Part shown: positions 46,015 to 57,986 of the stretch, piece by piece | Layout of the letters: the number at the start of each line of letters is the position of its first letter | How positions within the stretch are numbered: position 1 is the first letter of the stretch | Assembly: GCF_009727055.1 (NCBI RefSeq) | Contig: NC_052359.1 | Coordinates: 22,094,890 to 22,158,889, forward strand | Reading direction: 5' to 3' | Origin: Benincasa hispida | Lineage: Eukaryota; Streptophyta; Magnoliopsida; Cucurbitales; Cucurbitaceae | Length of the DNA: 64,000 bases | The notes under the pieces: model-generated | What the model was told of the DNA's origin: nothing | Seen by the model: the letters and a program-made list of their open reading frames with translations, nothing else | Databases searched by the model: none | Translations under genes and position numbers: made by a program

Positions 46015-47871
46015 ATTGGGAAGAAAGAAGAATTAGAAGAGCAAAAAGAGAGCAAGCTGTGCAAAAATATAACATTTGTGTAGAAGATACATCAGAAAAA
46101 GAATCTCAAGAAGAAAAGTCTGAAGAGAAAATTTCACCAATGGTCGAGTGAGAGAAAATATTAAGTGAGCCTTCAACACCAGATTTCACCTAACAACCTC
46201 TATGCATTGTGTACCCCGAGACGACAGGTGCGTTCAAACTAAACTCTAGGTTAATTCACTTACTCCCTTCCTTCTCTGGCCTCGCAGGTGAAGACCCACA
46301 TAAACACCTCAAGGAGCTTCGTCTGTATAGTGGGATGAGGCCAAATGGAGTGACTCAAGAGCAAATCAACATGAGGACATTCCTCTTTTCGTTGAAAGGC
46401 GATGCAAAGGATTGGTTCTACATCTTGTCGTTAGGATGTATCATGTCATCAGAAGAAATGCAGCAACAGTTCCTGGAAAATTTCTTTTCTGCATCACGAG
46501 CTACAAGCATATGGAAAGAAATTTACAGCATCTTACAGTTTGGTAGAAAGACGCTTCATGAGTATTGGGAGAGGTTTACGTGGATCTATGTGAAATTTCC
46601 ACATCATCAGATATCAGATCAACTATTGATCCAATACTTTTATCGAAGGCCCGATACAGACTGACAAGAATAACATTGTGAAAAAAACTCCAACTGAGGC
46701 GAACAAGCCCATTGCCATCATGACCGCCAACTCTAAAAAATTTGGAACCCGTGCTTCTGTGAGCGTGAAATCTGCATTAGAGGTTAGTGAACTTAAGAGC
46801 CAAATTTCTAATATGGTTGATGTTGTGAATCAAATGGTCTTGGATAAGAACAAACTCATTCCGGTATACCAAGTATGCTCCATCACTAGCCATACATCTA
46901 ATGTGTGCCTACACATCCAGCAAGGGACAATGCACGAGTTGAATGCTGTTGGAGGATTACAAAATAGCCAGAGAGACTCTTACAGTCAAACTATGAAGCA
47001 CAGATACTTCATGTGAGGCAAAGAATCCGTATCAGACACGTATCGGATACCGATACTTCCATATACTTTTTAAATACGTATCTGACACACGATTTGACGT
47101 ATCTATTTCTATGCATACCTTTTTTTAAAGAAAAAAGACAAGCAAATCATCTAATCTTTCCCAATCTAAAACTAGGCAACCTATTTAAAAGTTCACTACT
47201 CGAGTCAAAACTAAAAGAAAAAAAATAAATAAAAGACCAAATCCTAGAATTATCTAATCTTCATCTTCACATTTGAGTCCTCACAAAGGCCACAAAATAT
47301 AAACCATTCGGATATCTTCAACAATTCAATGAAGAAGTTCTTCATTAATCTTCATACTTCTCCCTCTAATCTTCTTCTTCTTCTTTGTAATATGAGTCAC
47401 TTTTCTATTGCATTTTATTAGCTCTTGTACTTAACATCTTAAATGTTGTTTTTTTTGTATTGTATTTCAACGTTTGTATTCTATCTTGTGTTATTGTTAT
47501 TAACTTGTATGCTAAATTTATCTATATCCTATATTTTTTAAGAAAAATAAAATATATCTTCAACGTATCAGTGTCCTTATTTTTTAGAAATATATATTAA
47601 AAAATGACGTATCATTAGACGTATCCGTATCTTAGTCTTTTAGAAATTGACGAATTGCCGTATCCGATCGTATCCCTATCGTATAAATGTATATGTGTCA
47701 GTGCTTCATAACAGTCAAACATACAATCCAGGGTGGCGCAATCACCCAAACAGCAAGTGGGGCGGACAAAACAAGCAAGCTCAATCGAATAGAGGGGCTT
47801 TGTCAAGTTCAGGTATGTCCTTTGAAGATATTGTTAAGAGTTTAACTGATAACTCTTTAAAATTTCAATAA
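46015..47871 (+). pseudogene. Ty3/Gypsy gag pseudogene, split by a transposon
   Basis: The Retrotrans_gag domain is clear at 46209-46664: LIHLLPSFSGLAGEDPHKHL, LKGDAKDWFY, FFSASRATSIWKEI and HEYWERF. After a frame break the nucleocapsid part follows (KTPTEANKPIAIMTANSKKF; a damaged zinc knuckle with CSITSHTSNVC). At 46992 a 719-bp TIR element interrupts the frame, and coding resumes at 47711 with YNPGWRNHPNSKWGGQNKQ, the usual plant Gypsy gag tail. Leaving out the element and one target duplication restores continuity in frame. Stops elsewhere show gag was probably already dead. Confidence 0.8.
46992..47710. mobile_element. 719-bp non-autonomous TIR transposon inside gag
   Basis: The terminal inverted repeat TATGAAGCAC is present at both ends and is flanked by a perfect 10-bp direct repeat, ACAGTCAAAC (46982-46991 and 47711-47720). 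Subterminal sequences are rich in GTATC/GATAC words such as CGTATCGGATACC and its complements. No transposase is encoded. The long duplication suggests the Mutator-like group (9-11 bp) rather than hAT (8 bp). Because the empty site can be deduced, the limits are exact. Confidence 0.85.
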
Positions 47872-48606
47872 GAAACCAAAAATGATCTTGATACCTTGAG
47901 GACTCAGGTTTCTCAACTTGCTTCTTCAGTGAGCATGTTGGAGAGGTAATTAGGGAAGCTTTTTTCCCAACCCGAGCCCAGTGTGCATAATGTTAGCACA
48001 ATTATGACGGTGAGCTACAATGAAGTCTCCTATACTCTTACCTCCGAACTAGTGAATGAGCCAAAAAAGCATGAGAAAGAGGAAGAAAGTGACAAGATAG
48101 CTGTCAGACCAGTCAGTAAATAGGAGGTACATTTTGATCCTTTTTCGAGTCTTAATTCTTATATTCATGTTGACCCCTTCCCCAGCAGGTTAGCTAAGGG
48201 AGTTGTACCAAAGGACGAGGTGCAGGTGGTCGAGTCTTTGAAGAGCAACTAAAACCTTACTATAAAAGGCAAGATGTCATAGGTTAAGGTTGAAGACAAG
48301 CCCAAGAGTGAAGAAAGCCCAGTCGTCCGCCGAGGTAACTTACCAGCTAAATATGACAATCCAGATACATTTTCCTTACCTTGTCTAATAGGTAAGATGA
48401 AAATTGAGCATGCGATATTAGACTTAGGATCAACTATTAATATCATACCTACATTTGTGTACCCTGAGCTTCGATCACATGTCTTATATCCCACTGACAT
48501 TTTAGTTCAGTTGGTAGATTGCTCTTTAGTTAGACCTCTAGGAATGATAAAAGATGTCTTAGTCAAGGTGAATGGTTTGGTTTTTGATCGACCAAATATA
48601 TATGAG
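47872..48606 (+). pseudogene. Ty3/Gypsy gag C-terminus and protease, truncated
   Basis: After gag the frame has TLRTQVSQLASSVSMLE, a lysine/glutamate-rich stretch with stops, and then the retropepsin region PCLIGKMKIEHAILDLGSTI at 48380-48440. The active-site motif is the plant Gypsy form DLGS, followed by ILVQLVDCSLVRP and DVLVKVNGLVF. The sequence then stops at 48606, where the LTR of a minus-strand Gypsy element begins. Reverse transcriptase and integrase of this element are not in the window. Confidence 0.75.
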
Positions 48607-50055
48607 TGATGGAAATGACTATGGTCTAAGTGTAAGCATACATTGTCAATGAAGTAATAAACTCGGAATATTCCAAGTTTTGAATCTCATAGGAATAGTT
48701 TACTTTTAAAATTAATGATGGTTGTGAATCAATGTGACCGGGGTAACCAAGTATAGATTGGGTTAGAATTAATGAAGGAATCTTTCAAGAGGCTAAATAA
48801 TAGTAATCAAACACAGGCAAACAATGTTTTAGCTTTACGGGTTCTATGTTGCAAGTGATGCGGCTGCATTGTACTAAGACATTGAAGTGTGCATGGGCAA
48901 AAACCCCTATTCGGTTTGGTGTCCATTTCCTTTAGGAGTTCTAAATAGCTACTGCCAAATGTTCCCATGGGTAGCTGAATCCTAGAGTAATTAAAGCCCA
49001 ATTTCTTTACCTTATGGTGTCCCTTATTCCTTGGTGACATGACTCTCCAATTCCTAGGCTCTTAGTCCCATATCCTATTGTGAGATCCATTTACACTTTA
49101 GCCTTCTCAGTACTAAAGTTGCACTAGATTTTTAATTTAAGTAGCCAATTCAATTTACCAATTCTAACATTAATTTCAACAAAGGGAAAGAACAACTCAA
49201 GTTGATGTAGCATTGCTTAAGCCATAATAACCCTAAGGCATCCATATTGTTGAACCTCTAGGAGAATTTAGCTCATGGTAGATGAGAGGTTAAACATCTT
49301 TATTGAATCATAGACCATAACTACAGGTTAACGTTCGAGTGAGAAAATTAAATAACTACAATGAACGAATGAAATTGAAATGCTAGAAAGAAAGTGAAAT
49401 CTCGAGGTGGGATCTTTGGGCAAACCCTCAACCTTTAGTCTTTCCTTAGGAAGATTCCCTTTTTCAAGGTGGAATCGTGCTTCACCACCCATTATCACGA
49501 GGTGAAGGACCTAAAGCTGCTATGTCTTAGAGGAACCTTTGTTTGTAAGGCTATTGACTTGAGAGGTTGGAAATCTATCCAAACGACTACTGGAAAATGA
49601 CAAGAATGAGAAGGAAAATGGGGTGACTTCGGGGGACGGCGAGCTATCTCAAAGTGGAGGTCTACATGGTCTTATATAGGCCAAAAATGGTTGGGAAGGA
49701 CTGAATTTCGTGTTCAGAAGGTTTACCAGGTGAAATTGGGACTGAAAATCAACTCAGAACGAGAAAGTCGCAACAACCCTTGACTGGTTCAAAATTTGGA
49801 AAATTAGGGCAAGCTAATGCAGTCGCATCGCTTGGTGCATTGAAGCAAATCCCTCTAAAAATGGCCAAAAACCTGCCAAAACCAACAAAATCAGCCCAAG
49901 ATCAACGAATATCCTTTCAATGCAAATTAAGGCCTTTTTGACCTATTTAAGAAATTTAAGACTACCTTTATAGGGAAAACACATGTGAGAACACATTTTT
50001 CCAAGTAGAAATACACAAATAAAAGCCTAAAAACATGCATTTCATGGCATGTATC
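48607..50055 (-). repeat. 3' LTR of the minus-strand Gypsy element (interrupted)
   Basis: On the minus strand the LTR starts at TGATAC just after a polypurine-like stretch (52072) and is interrupted within its first bases by the solo LTR at 50056-52066. It continues from 50055 down to 48607, where it ends TTTCCATCA. A TATA-like CTATATAAG (minus strand, 49671-49679) suggests the promoter. Its sequence differs from the plus-strand LTR at 44391-45890, so it is another family. Confidence 0.5.
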
Positions 50056-52066
50056 TGAAGGAACTCGTTTTATAGAGAACCTATGAGCAGAAGCGGATCG
50101 TCAAAATCCCATTTCGATTGCAAACAAACATTTACAGTAAAACATTCAAATTATGCATTCTTAATAAAATTATAGCATGCTTTTGAAACTGGAAAAGGAT
50201 TTCAAGTGATTATACCTATGAAGAACTGTTCTTCACATAAATCCCTCGAACTAACTCGAACTCCTCAAACAACAACGAATTGTCCTCGAATAAATAGCAA
50301 CTAGAACACTTGAACTAAAAGTGAAGGACACTACTACTTGGTTTCCTTAGTATTCTCAGGGTAAGAACCCAGGAGTGGTGGGCTCTGGCTATTTTGGTTA
50401 GGAGGGAGTTTGGGAGACTAGAGGAGGAAGACGATTGAGGAAGAACAACACTATCGCATATAGAATTCTTCAATTGTTTAGAGTCAGTGAGCCTATCGTA
50501 TATGCTCTCTCAATCTATCATATAGATCTTTTGTTTTTCGTGTAGATCTACAAGGAAAAAAATAAAATCTTATTTTATTTATCTCAATAGCTACAAAAAC
50601 CACTTAACTTCCCACTAAGGTTGTTAGAGAGAAAAAGGGATTAATTATCTAATATAATTAATAATATAAATAAATATGATAACCAACTTATCATCTTATA
50701 TTTATAACCTATAGTTTTAATATTGCATCATATACAATATAAATTCTATTTTTTTTCTCTATTTCTATGGCATTTAATATAAATTATATTTATATTAAAT
50801 TTAACAACTATGAATCTCACTCATAGAGAATACATTTGAATCAAATTCAAATATTTATTCCTCCAATTAAATATTAATGTATCAAATATATTATATCAAT
50901 TATATCATATATAATTGAATCAATTTAATTACATCATATGTTATTAAATTCCTTCTTATTAATTTGAACATTTCAAATTAACCCAAAAACTAATTCTGAA
51001 CTAAATCCTTTTGAGCTACCAAGGGGACCTTATGGACCTGTAGCTTGAAACTCCAACGGTACGTGAATAATTAATTAAACTCTTTAATTAGATTATCCAC
51101 CATTCGTTAACTGTCGAGCACTTTACTAAAGACCGACAACTGCACTATTCGCACTTATATTTCTGTGTCTATTGGATATAACCAATCAATAGTACGATGA
51201 CCCTTCATAAATTGCTCATAAGTATAGTTAGGCCAAATTACTGTTTTGCCACTGTAGTTACATCTAACTTTTTAAGTACAATCGATCCCTCTAATGAACA
51301 ATAAATCATAGTCCCACTATGACTAAGCCCCTTTCTGGCCAAGAGAGGGTGTGACACCACATTGTTCAAGACCCGAAATCAGCCCTTAAGGGAGCAATTT
51401 ATCTACTTATCCCTACTTCAGGGAAGAAGTGAATTCCATCTTGTGTAGCTAAGTTCCTAGCTCCCCAATCAAACGAATCCTAAAATGGTAGGCTTGTTGA
51501 GTCGGCGATCTGGCTACTTTCAACCATACAAATCAAAGGACCGCCCTCATAGGCAGAAGTTCATAATTCACTTAGGATTAAGATCATGTTACCTATGGTC
51601 ATCCTAGTGAAAGTCTCTATTATGAACAGTGTTATATAATGAGACTAAGTATTTTATGGTCCGGTCTTATACAAACTCCTCTGTATAGAATATCTCCACT
51701 CGCATGTCTAATACATGAGTGATCAGGATCAGACCATTTATAGAACTTTACAACATTTATAACCCCTACAAAGCGGGCCATACTCGTAGTGTCATCAGGA
51801 TAAGATACCCAACCTTATCCATATACTACAGATCATTTAGGTTATCATTTAAACATGATCCACCTGTATGTCTCCACATATATGTTTAAGTTATAATGAT
51901 AACCATGGATGTTAGTTTATTGGTTTGTGGTTAATACAACTAAAATGTTATATATTTCATAGACAAAGTGAATAAAATATTATATATTATAAATCACTTA
52001 CAAGTTTGTTCGTACAAGGTTTACAAACTATAGGACCCTATGAGATTTAGAGCATCAACCCAAATA
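50056..52066 (-). mobile_element. Solo LTR of a Copia-type family, with target duplication
   Basis: The 2.0-kb segment is the reverse-strand relative of the LTRs at 56402-57984 and 59964-61610; all share the block CTCCAACGGTACGTGAATA. On the minus strand it starts TATTTGGGTTGATGC (TG end mutated to TA) and ends GAGTTCCTTCA. The 5-bp sequence GTATC is duplicated exactly at 50051-50055 and 52067-52071. No internal element sequence is present, so it is a solo LTR left by recombination. It lies within the first bases of the minus-strand Gypsy 3' LTR. Confidence 0.8.
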
Positions 52067-52071
52067 GTATC

Positions 52072-53220
52072 ACACCCTCAAACTTAAATATTTTCTTATC
52101 CCCAAGAAAATACTATAAAAAGCAGCTCCCCAAAGTTTAGAACACACATGCTTGGAGTGATAAATGCAAAATGTAGCAGCTTTCAAAAGGGGTCTCCAAT
52201 CTAAATACCCTGCATAAGTTCAATCTCCCATAGAATCCTCACAAGAATTTTGACCCAACCAACGACTCAACATCCTATAACTATCCACCTAAACATGTCC
52301 TAATCAGTTGAGCTCCTAATCATCAAACCTAGTGAGATCCAAAACACAACTCAAATTTGCCCAATGATACCTCATGATTTTTTAAACCCTCCCCACTCTA
52401 AAATCCTATTTTGCAAGGCCTTTTAATGTTATATTCTCTTTTTTTCTTTTCTTGTCTAGGACAAACCTATCATGTCATCCTCACATTCGTTTCAACATGC
52501 CCACACGGGTGTCATGCAAGTCATCTAACTACGAGTAAGGCTCACACTCCAGGCTCCACTCACATCCTACAAACTGTTTTGCTACAAAAGAAAGCACGAG
52601 TGTCATGCTCGCCCCTGACTACTTTAGATTTTTTAGGAAGGAGGAGTGTTGTCCTAGCTTTATTCTTTTTCATCATTTTTCATAGACCCAACATATATAT
52701 AACCACAAACACACACATTCTCATAACAGATGCTTACAATGATACATAGAATGCGAAGAGCTCCCCTCCCCATTCCCCCCAAAACTTAAAATAAGCAATG
52801 TCCTCATTGGTTGAAAAAGAGAAACTTCAAAAGGGGTAAAATAAGGGGTAACTGGTAGGGCTTGGTTGCGATGTGTAGGGTTAAGTCCTCCTAATATGCT
52901 AAACAAGCAGACTAGTAAGGGTTTAGCCTAAAGAGGTCTTGCACGAGTGGACAAGATTCTTAGTTTTGTATCCTTTAGGGTTGAATGCAAGTTACACAAA
53001 AGGAGATATACTCTAGTGATCATCATTAAGAGCTACCTTGCACAACAACCAAACAGCATGCTCAAATAATTTCTAATCAAATCCAGCTAAAAATAATCAA
53101 TCTAGTAGAACAAAAAGAAACTAATCGAACAAAAGAGAATTCAAACCTAACTGCACAAAAGAAGTAAACTAAAAATAAATTGAATTTTGCAGAGGAAAAT
53201 AAGAAAGAAGGAACATGATA
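52072..53220 (-). other. Non-coding 3' region of the minus-strand Gypsy element
   Basis: On the minus strand, TTTAAGTTTGAGGGTG lies right before the LTR start and TTAAGTTTTGGGGGGAATGG occurs near 52770-52790. Such TTAAGTTTGGGGG stretches are typical downstream of the coding part in Athila-like elements; the first is a likely polypurine tract. No frame here has recognisable homology. Confidence 0.5.
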
Positions 53221-53463
53221 CTCCTCTACAGTGTTGGAGCATCATCATCAACTTCTAGTTCGTCATCATTGACGACGGGATCTCACTCCTCATTGACAGG
53301 GTGCTGGAGAATATGGTCTGGGAAGGTAAGAACAGCAGGGTAGAAGCCAGAGCGGGCAGAGTTGAGAAAATTCCTAAGTGCATCATCTCTCGCTTTTAGC
53401 ATAAGCCCAATAAGCACAGGTTTGCGTTATAAACCTCTCATTGGTCAACCAAGTAACATAACA

Positions 53464-54330
53464 CTATGGTAGCATAAACTGATGAGGCATTGGCTCTAGT
53501 CGACTAGCGAAAAGGTCCTGCTGTCGCATCACCAACAACAGAAGTTGGAAGGACAAGAGAGTGAGAGGGGCAGGGCCATGACTTCCTGCTTCAGGAGTGA
53601 GGATTGGATCTAGCTGATGAGCAAACATAGGGGTCCCATGATCTCTTTCAGGCGAAGAGAAAGCGGCATCATCCAACGTGGGGTGCCTTGAACTCCCTGA
53701 TGAAGTTGACATAGAGAAAGATAAGGACTTCATGGCTTTGCCTTATTTTATGGCCATATTCCCATGTAACCTCTTAAATAAGACAAGATCAATGGCTCAT
53801 TTCACCTTATAGCGTACCTCGACTAAATCAACTCCTACTTCAGCCAAGGCATAGAGCTTGCCAACAAGAGAAGGAGAGAATAGATGCCCTCTCATCCTAA
53901 GGCCACACTTGATCATATCTTGATTGATAATTCCTCCCAAATTGATAGAGAGGATCTTTTGAATGCTAAAAAGAAGCATGATCTGCTCCAAGGAGATGGT
54001 CGTGTCATAGGTAGTTGACATAATTTAATGCTTAATGAAATAGAGCCAAACGGCTAGTCGATCCATGATATCCTCAGGTCTTAAGGCATGGCACCCTATG
54101 GAAGAGAGCACCCATTCGGCCCTAGGAACCCCAACTGTTCATAATGCTTCATTAGCCTACTCCTCAGAGCATACATTCTCATAAAACTCTCCTCCTCCTG
54201 CTCGTCAAGCAGCTGGTAGATGGAATTAATAGCTAGAGGAGGAAGTCCACCTCCATCCCTCTCACCATGGAAATGCTTCTTTCAGGCTGCATTCCCAAGT
54301 AGAATTCCCGAACAAGGGAACTGTTGGCGA
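53464..54330 (-). pseudogene. Athila-type putative plant transposon protein, broken
   Basis: Minus-strand frames give AINSIYQLLDEQEEESFM near 54170-54230, DRLAVWLYFIKH near 54030-54060, then TISLEQIMLLFSIQKILSIN and MRGHLFSPSLVGKLYALAEV at 53797-54021. A serine-rich piece at 53464-53733 follows. The order fits the second, function-unknown ORF of Athila-like Gypsy elements (putative plant transposon protein domain). Stops separate the parts. It lies downstream of the protease fragment, with the reverse transcriptase and integrase missing between. Confidence 0.6.
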
Positions 54331-54346
54331 CCCATGAACTCCTGAA

Positions 54347-54410
54347 CCATGAACTGTCGACGATTGGGTTAGATGCTGGAGTTATCTACCCAATCGCTGA
54401 CAGTTCATGG
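54347..54410. repeat. Hairpin at the pol deletion junction
   Basis: CCATGAACTGTCGACGATTG at 54347 and its near reverse complement CAATCGCTGACAGTTCATGG ending at 54410 form arms of about 27 bp. They enclose TGCTGGAGT and differ at two positions. A third half-copy, GACCCATGAACT, lies at 54329-54340 and can also pair with AGTTCATGGGTC at 54402-54413. Confidence 0.75.
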
Positions 54411-55360
54411 GTCAATCCTATCCAACAATGATTGCTCATTTTGTTCACTTAATTCTATCATAATGATCATCGGTACTATGTTGTTTTGACCGAGATATGC
54501 ATATTTCAAATGTGTTAGTAGTGGTTTCAACTCAAGCTCTTGCGATTCAATTATTGATGGTTTTAATGACTTAGAAGTTTCGTGCTCTGCTGAGGTCAAT
54601 GTGACCACAACAATCTGCTCCATTTCTTCAATTTCTTAAGGATCTATATCCTAAACTTCTTGGTTCAACGTCTTCTGCACATCAAAAAATAAAGTATCAA
54701 TATCTCTAACAAACGAACATTCATCAATATCTCCGGGGAATTTAACGCATACAACACATTGAATGTGATTTGTTGGTCATTGACTTGCATGGTCAACTCT
54801 TCCTTCTGCACATCAATTAAGGTCCTTCCGGTCACTAAAGTTGATCTTCCCAAATTTATCGGTATTTCTTTATCTTCTTCACAATCCAAAATTATGAAGT
54901 CTGTAGGGAACACAAACTTATCAACCTTCACCAAAACCTCTTTATTCTTCTCTACTGGTTTAATGGTGGATGTACCAACCAGCTGGAAGGTCACAACTGT
55001 CGACTTCACCTCACCAATCCCTAATTGTGCAAATACCGAGTAAGACATTAGATTAATGCATGCTCTTAAATCGCATAATGCCCTACCCAAACTCTGTCCT
55101 CCAATAGAGCACAAATAGTGAAACTTCATGGGTCTTTTAGCTTTAGTGGAATGTTGCTGCTTACCAAGGCTGCAACACTCAGTTAATGCTACTATTTCGT
55201 TTTCTGGCAACCTACGTTTTTTGGATAGAATATCTTTTAAGAATTTTACATAGTTGGGCATTTTCTTTAATGCCTCAACTAGGGGGATGTTGATATAAAG
55301 CTTCTTTAAGATGTCCAAAAATTTCTTGAACTGTATGTTAAGGGTTTCCTTTTTCAATCT
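54405..55360 (-). pseudogene. Ty3/Gypsy protease region (minus strand), damaged active site
   Basis: The 230-residue frame at 54665-55357 holds IPLVEALKKMPNYVKFLKDI and then the retropepsin fold: CSIGGQSLGRALCDLRACIN, LGIGEVKSTVVTFQLV, VLVKVDKFVFPTDFIILDCE and INLGRSTLVTGRTLIDV. The active-site motif normally DLGAS is DLRAC, so the enzyme should be inactive. A further frame at 54405-54623 (LELKPLLTHLKYAYLGQNN) is the linker to reverse transcriptase. RT itself is absent: homology jumps at the hairpin to the Athila-type ORF. Confidence 0.85.
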
Positions 55361-56401
55361 CTAAGGGAAAAGTATCATTGGTTTGTATGTTGAAACTGTA
55401 TTCTTCTCTTTTCCAACCACTGGCGGCTTTCCTTAGTCCTTTTTTTTTTCTTTTTTAGCTATTCCTTCCGATTCTTTAGCTACTGATGTCATCCCTTCCT
55501 TAGACTTAACCTTTGTTGATCCTGTCTTACCACTCTATTTTTGCTCTCCAGAATTTTCATATTCTAGCCCGCTTCTTAGGGTGACAGCATCATTGTGTTC
55601 TTTTCCATTTGACTTTAGGGCCTTTGTGATACTGGGTAGTGTCCCCAGAGGTCTACTCTAAATCTCTTTAGTTAGCTGTCCCACTTGCATATCCAGATTA
55701 CAAAGAGCGACATCATTTCTTGTCATATATTCTTTTAGTAAATCTACCATTGTGGGGCTCTTCTCAAGGGGGAATGCTGGTGGTTGCACTCATGACTACT
55801 GTCGCAACACTTTTGGGAATCATATATTCTTTTAGTAAATCTACCATTGTAGGGCTCTTCTCAAGGGGGAATGCTGGTGGTTGCACTCATGACTACTGTC
55901 GCAACACTTTTGGGAATCTTGGTGGAGTTGTCCTTGTCTACTACTAAGATGTACTTGCACCGCTATTAGATTTTTCCCATGCAAAATTTGGGTGTGACCT
56001 CCATCCTGGGTTGTAGGTGTTGGAATAAGGGTCTTAGTGCTCTTGTGCCTTTTAGTAACCTATATAGCACACCAAATGGGGGCTATACATACATTCATGA
56101 AATAAATGGTTAGCATTACAAAATTTATTGGTTTGAGGTTTAGCTTGGACAACTGCCACTTTTTGTGGTCCTATCATAAAATTCTGAACCATATTTTCTA
56201 TGGCTGTCAACCGTTGGCTCATGGATACGAGTGTATCCACTTCTTGTATTTCAAAATAGTTTTTGTGATTGAAGTGTGTTTTCCATCACCCCAATTATGA
56301 TTGTTGTTTGCAATCATGTCCATGATCTCTTGAGCTTCGTTTACAAGCTTTTCAAGTAGAGATCCTTCTACAGATGCATTGACTATTGTCTTAGATGCTT
56401 G
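55361..56401 (-). pseudogene. Ty3/Gypsy gag C-terminal part (minus strand)
   Basis: Minus-strand frames read TIVNASVEGSLLEKLVNEAQ and EIMDMIANNNHNW (56250-56400). They continue with QNFMIGPQKVAVVQAKPQTN, a damaged zinc knuckle (FCNANHLFHEC), PYSNTYNPGWRSHPN-like sequence and a lysine-rich tail toward 55400. This is the usual plant Gypsy gag end, directly upstream of the protease at 55357. The gag is cut at 56401, where a Copia-type LTR begins; the N-terminal half is missing. Confidence 0.7.
55723..55916. repeat. 97-bp tandem duplication within gag
   Basis: TCATATATTCTTTTAGTAAA and the following sequence to CTTTTGGGAA repeat at 55820 with a period of exactly 97 bp. I see a single difference (GTGGGGCTC versus GTAGGGCTC). 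Since 97 is not a multiple of three, it also shifts the frame. Confidence 0.9.
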
Positions 56402-57984
56402 TGTTGGGGATGATGCCCCAAACTCTCGTGTCCTGAAGTTTGTAAACATAGTTTTGTACGAACGCTTGTGATGTATAATATATGATGTTTTCTTCACTAC
56501 TTGACTTTAACATTGGATGTCTTATTTACTTTACCACAAACCAATAAACTAAAATCTCTGGTTGTCATTATATAATTTAAGCATGTATGTGGTGACATAC
56601 AAGTAGATCATGTCTTAAGTGATAACCAAAATGGTCTATAGTATATGGATATAGGAGGGAAACCTTAACCTGGTAACACTACGGATGTGGCCTACTTTGT
56701 GGAATAGTTACAAGTGTTATAACTTGCTACAAATGGTCTGATCCTGATCATTCATGTGGAGACGTGCGAGCGGGGGCGTCCTATACAAAGAGTTTGTATA
56801 AGACCTGACCACAAAGTGTTAACGTCTCGTTATATAACGCCGTTCATGACAGAGACTTCACTTTACTAGGATGATTATAGGTAACATGACCTCAATCTTG
56901 AGTGAGTTAGGAACTCCTGCCTTTGAGAGAGATCCTTTGATTTGCATGGATGCGAGTGGTTAGGTCGCCGACTCAAACCTACCACTTTGGGAATTCGTCT
57001 GATTTGGGAGTTGGGAACTCAGCTACACAAGATGGAATTCACTCATTCCACGAAGTAGGTGTAAGAAGATAGATTGCTCCCTTAAGGGCTAATCTCGGGG
57101 CTTGAACGATGTGGCGCCACACACCTTCTCATGGCCCGAGAGTTGGCCACACATAGTAGGACTATGTTGTATTGTTCATTACAGGGATCAGTGGTACTTA
57201 AAGAGTTAGATGTAACTATAGGGGCAAAACGGTAAATTGACCCAGCTGTACTTACGAGCATCTGTGAAGGTTTATCGTACTATTGATGGGTTATATCCGA
57301 TTGACATAGAAATATATCTGTGGTAAGGAGAGTTCAGCTGTCGGTCTTTAATGGAATGCCTGGTAGTTAACGGATGATGGATCTCGTGGCTAAAGAGTTT
57401 ATCAGCTATTCACGTACCACTGGAACTTCGAGCCATAGGTCCATAAGGTCCCCTTGGTAGCTCAATGGATTCAAGTTGAAATTAAATTTTTGGGTCAGTT
57501 TGAAATGTTCAAATTGACAAGAGGGAGTTCGATTATATATGATATGATTGAAGTGGTTAATTATATTTGATATGATTGACTTTATGTATGAGATACATTA
57601 ATTGGAGAAAATTGGATATAAATATGATTTATATCTAGTGGAGGAGAAACGCTAAGGTTGATATGTGATATTAAACTATAGGTTAATGAATATAATATGA
57701 TTATATTTATTATTTTATTTTGACAATTATATGATAATTGGACCTTGTTTTCTCTGTAACCGTGTGTTAGTGGGAAGTTCCAATCAGTTTTCATAACTGA
57801 ACAATAAAATGAAAATTGTTTTTGTTTTGCAAAAGATCACAGAATTCGCTCAAGAGTAGTGTCCCATCATTCTTGTTTTGTTAGAATTGTTGGTGGAGAA
57901 AAGCTTGAATCGAGGAAGCTAAATCCTTCTTTCATCCCGTTATTCAGAGAACTTTTCTAATCCCTCTCGCTTTCACTTCTATCA
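56402..57984 (+). repeat. Copia-type LTR in plus orientation, probably truncated
   Basis: It begins TGTTGGGGATGATGCCCCAA and shares long blocks with the solo LTR at 50056-52066 and the LTR at 59964-61610 (for example GTCTCGTTATATAAC and TTCATGACAGAGACTTCAC). The right end is set only where Gypsy-like sequence starts. The final CCTTCA seen in the other copies is missing. No matching 5-bp duplication is visible, so the right end seems deleted. Confidence 0.65.
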
Positions 57985-57986
57985 CA

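Noticed and set aside
50056..56401. LTRs at 50056-52066 and 56402-57984 as the two ends of one element
   Set aside because: They are in opposite orientation, the first has its own 5-bp target duplication as a solo LTR, and the DNA between them is a Gypsy element rather than Copia.
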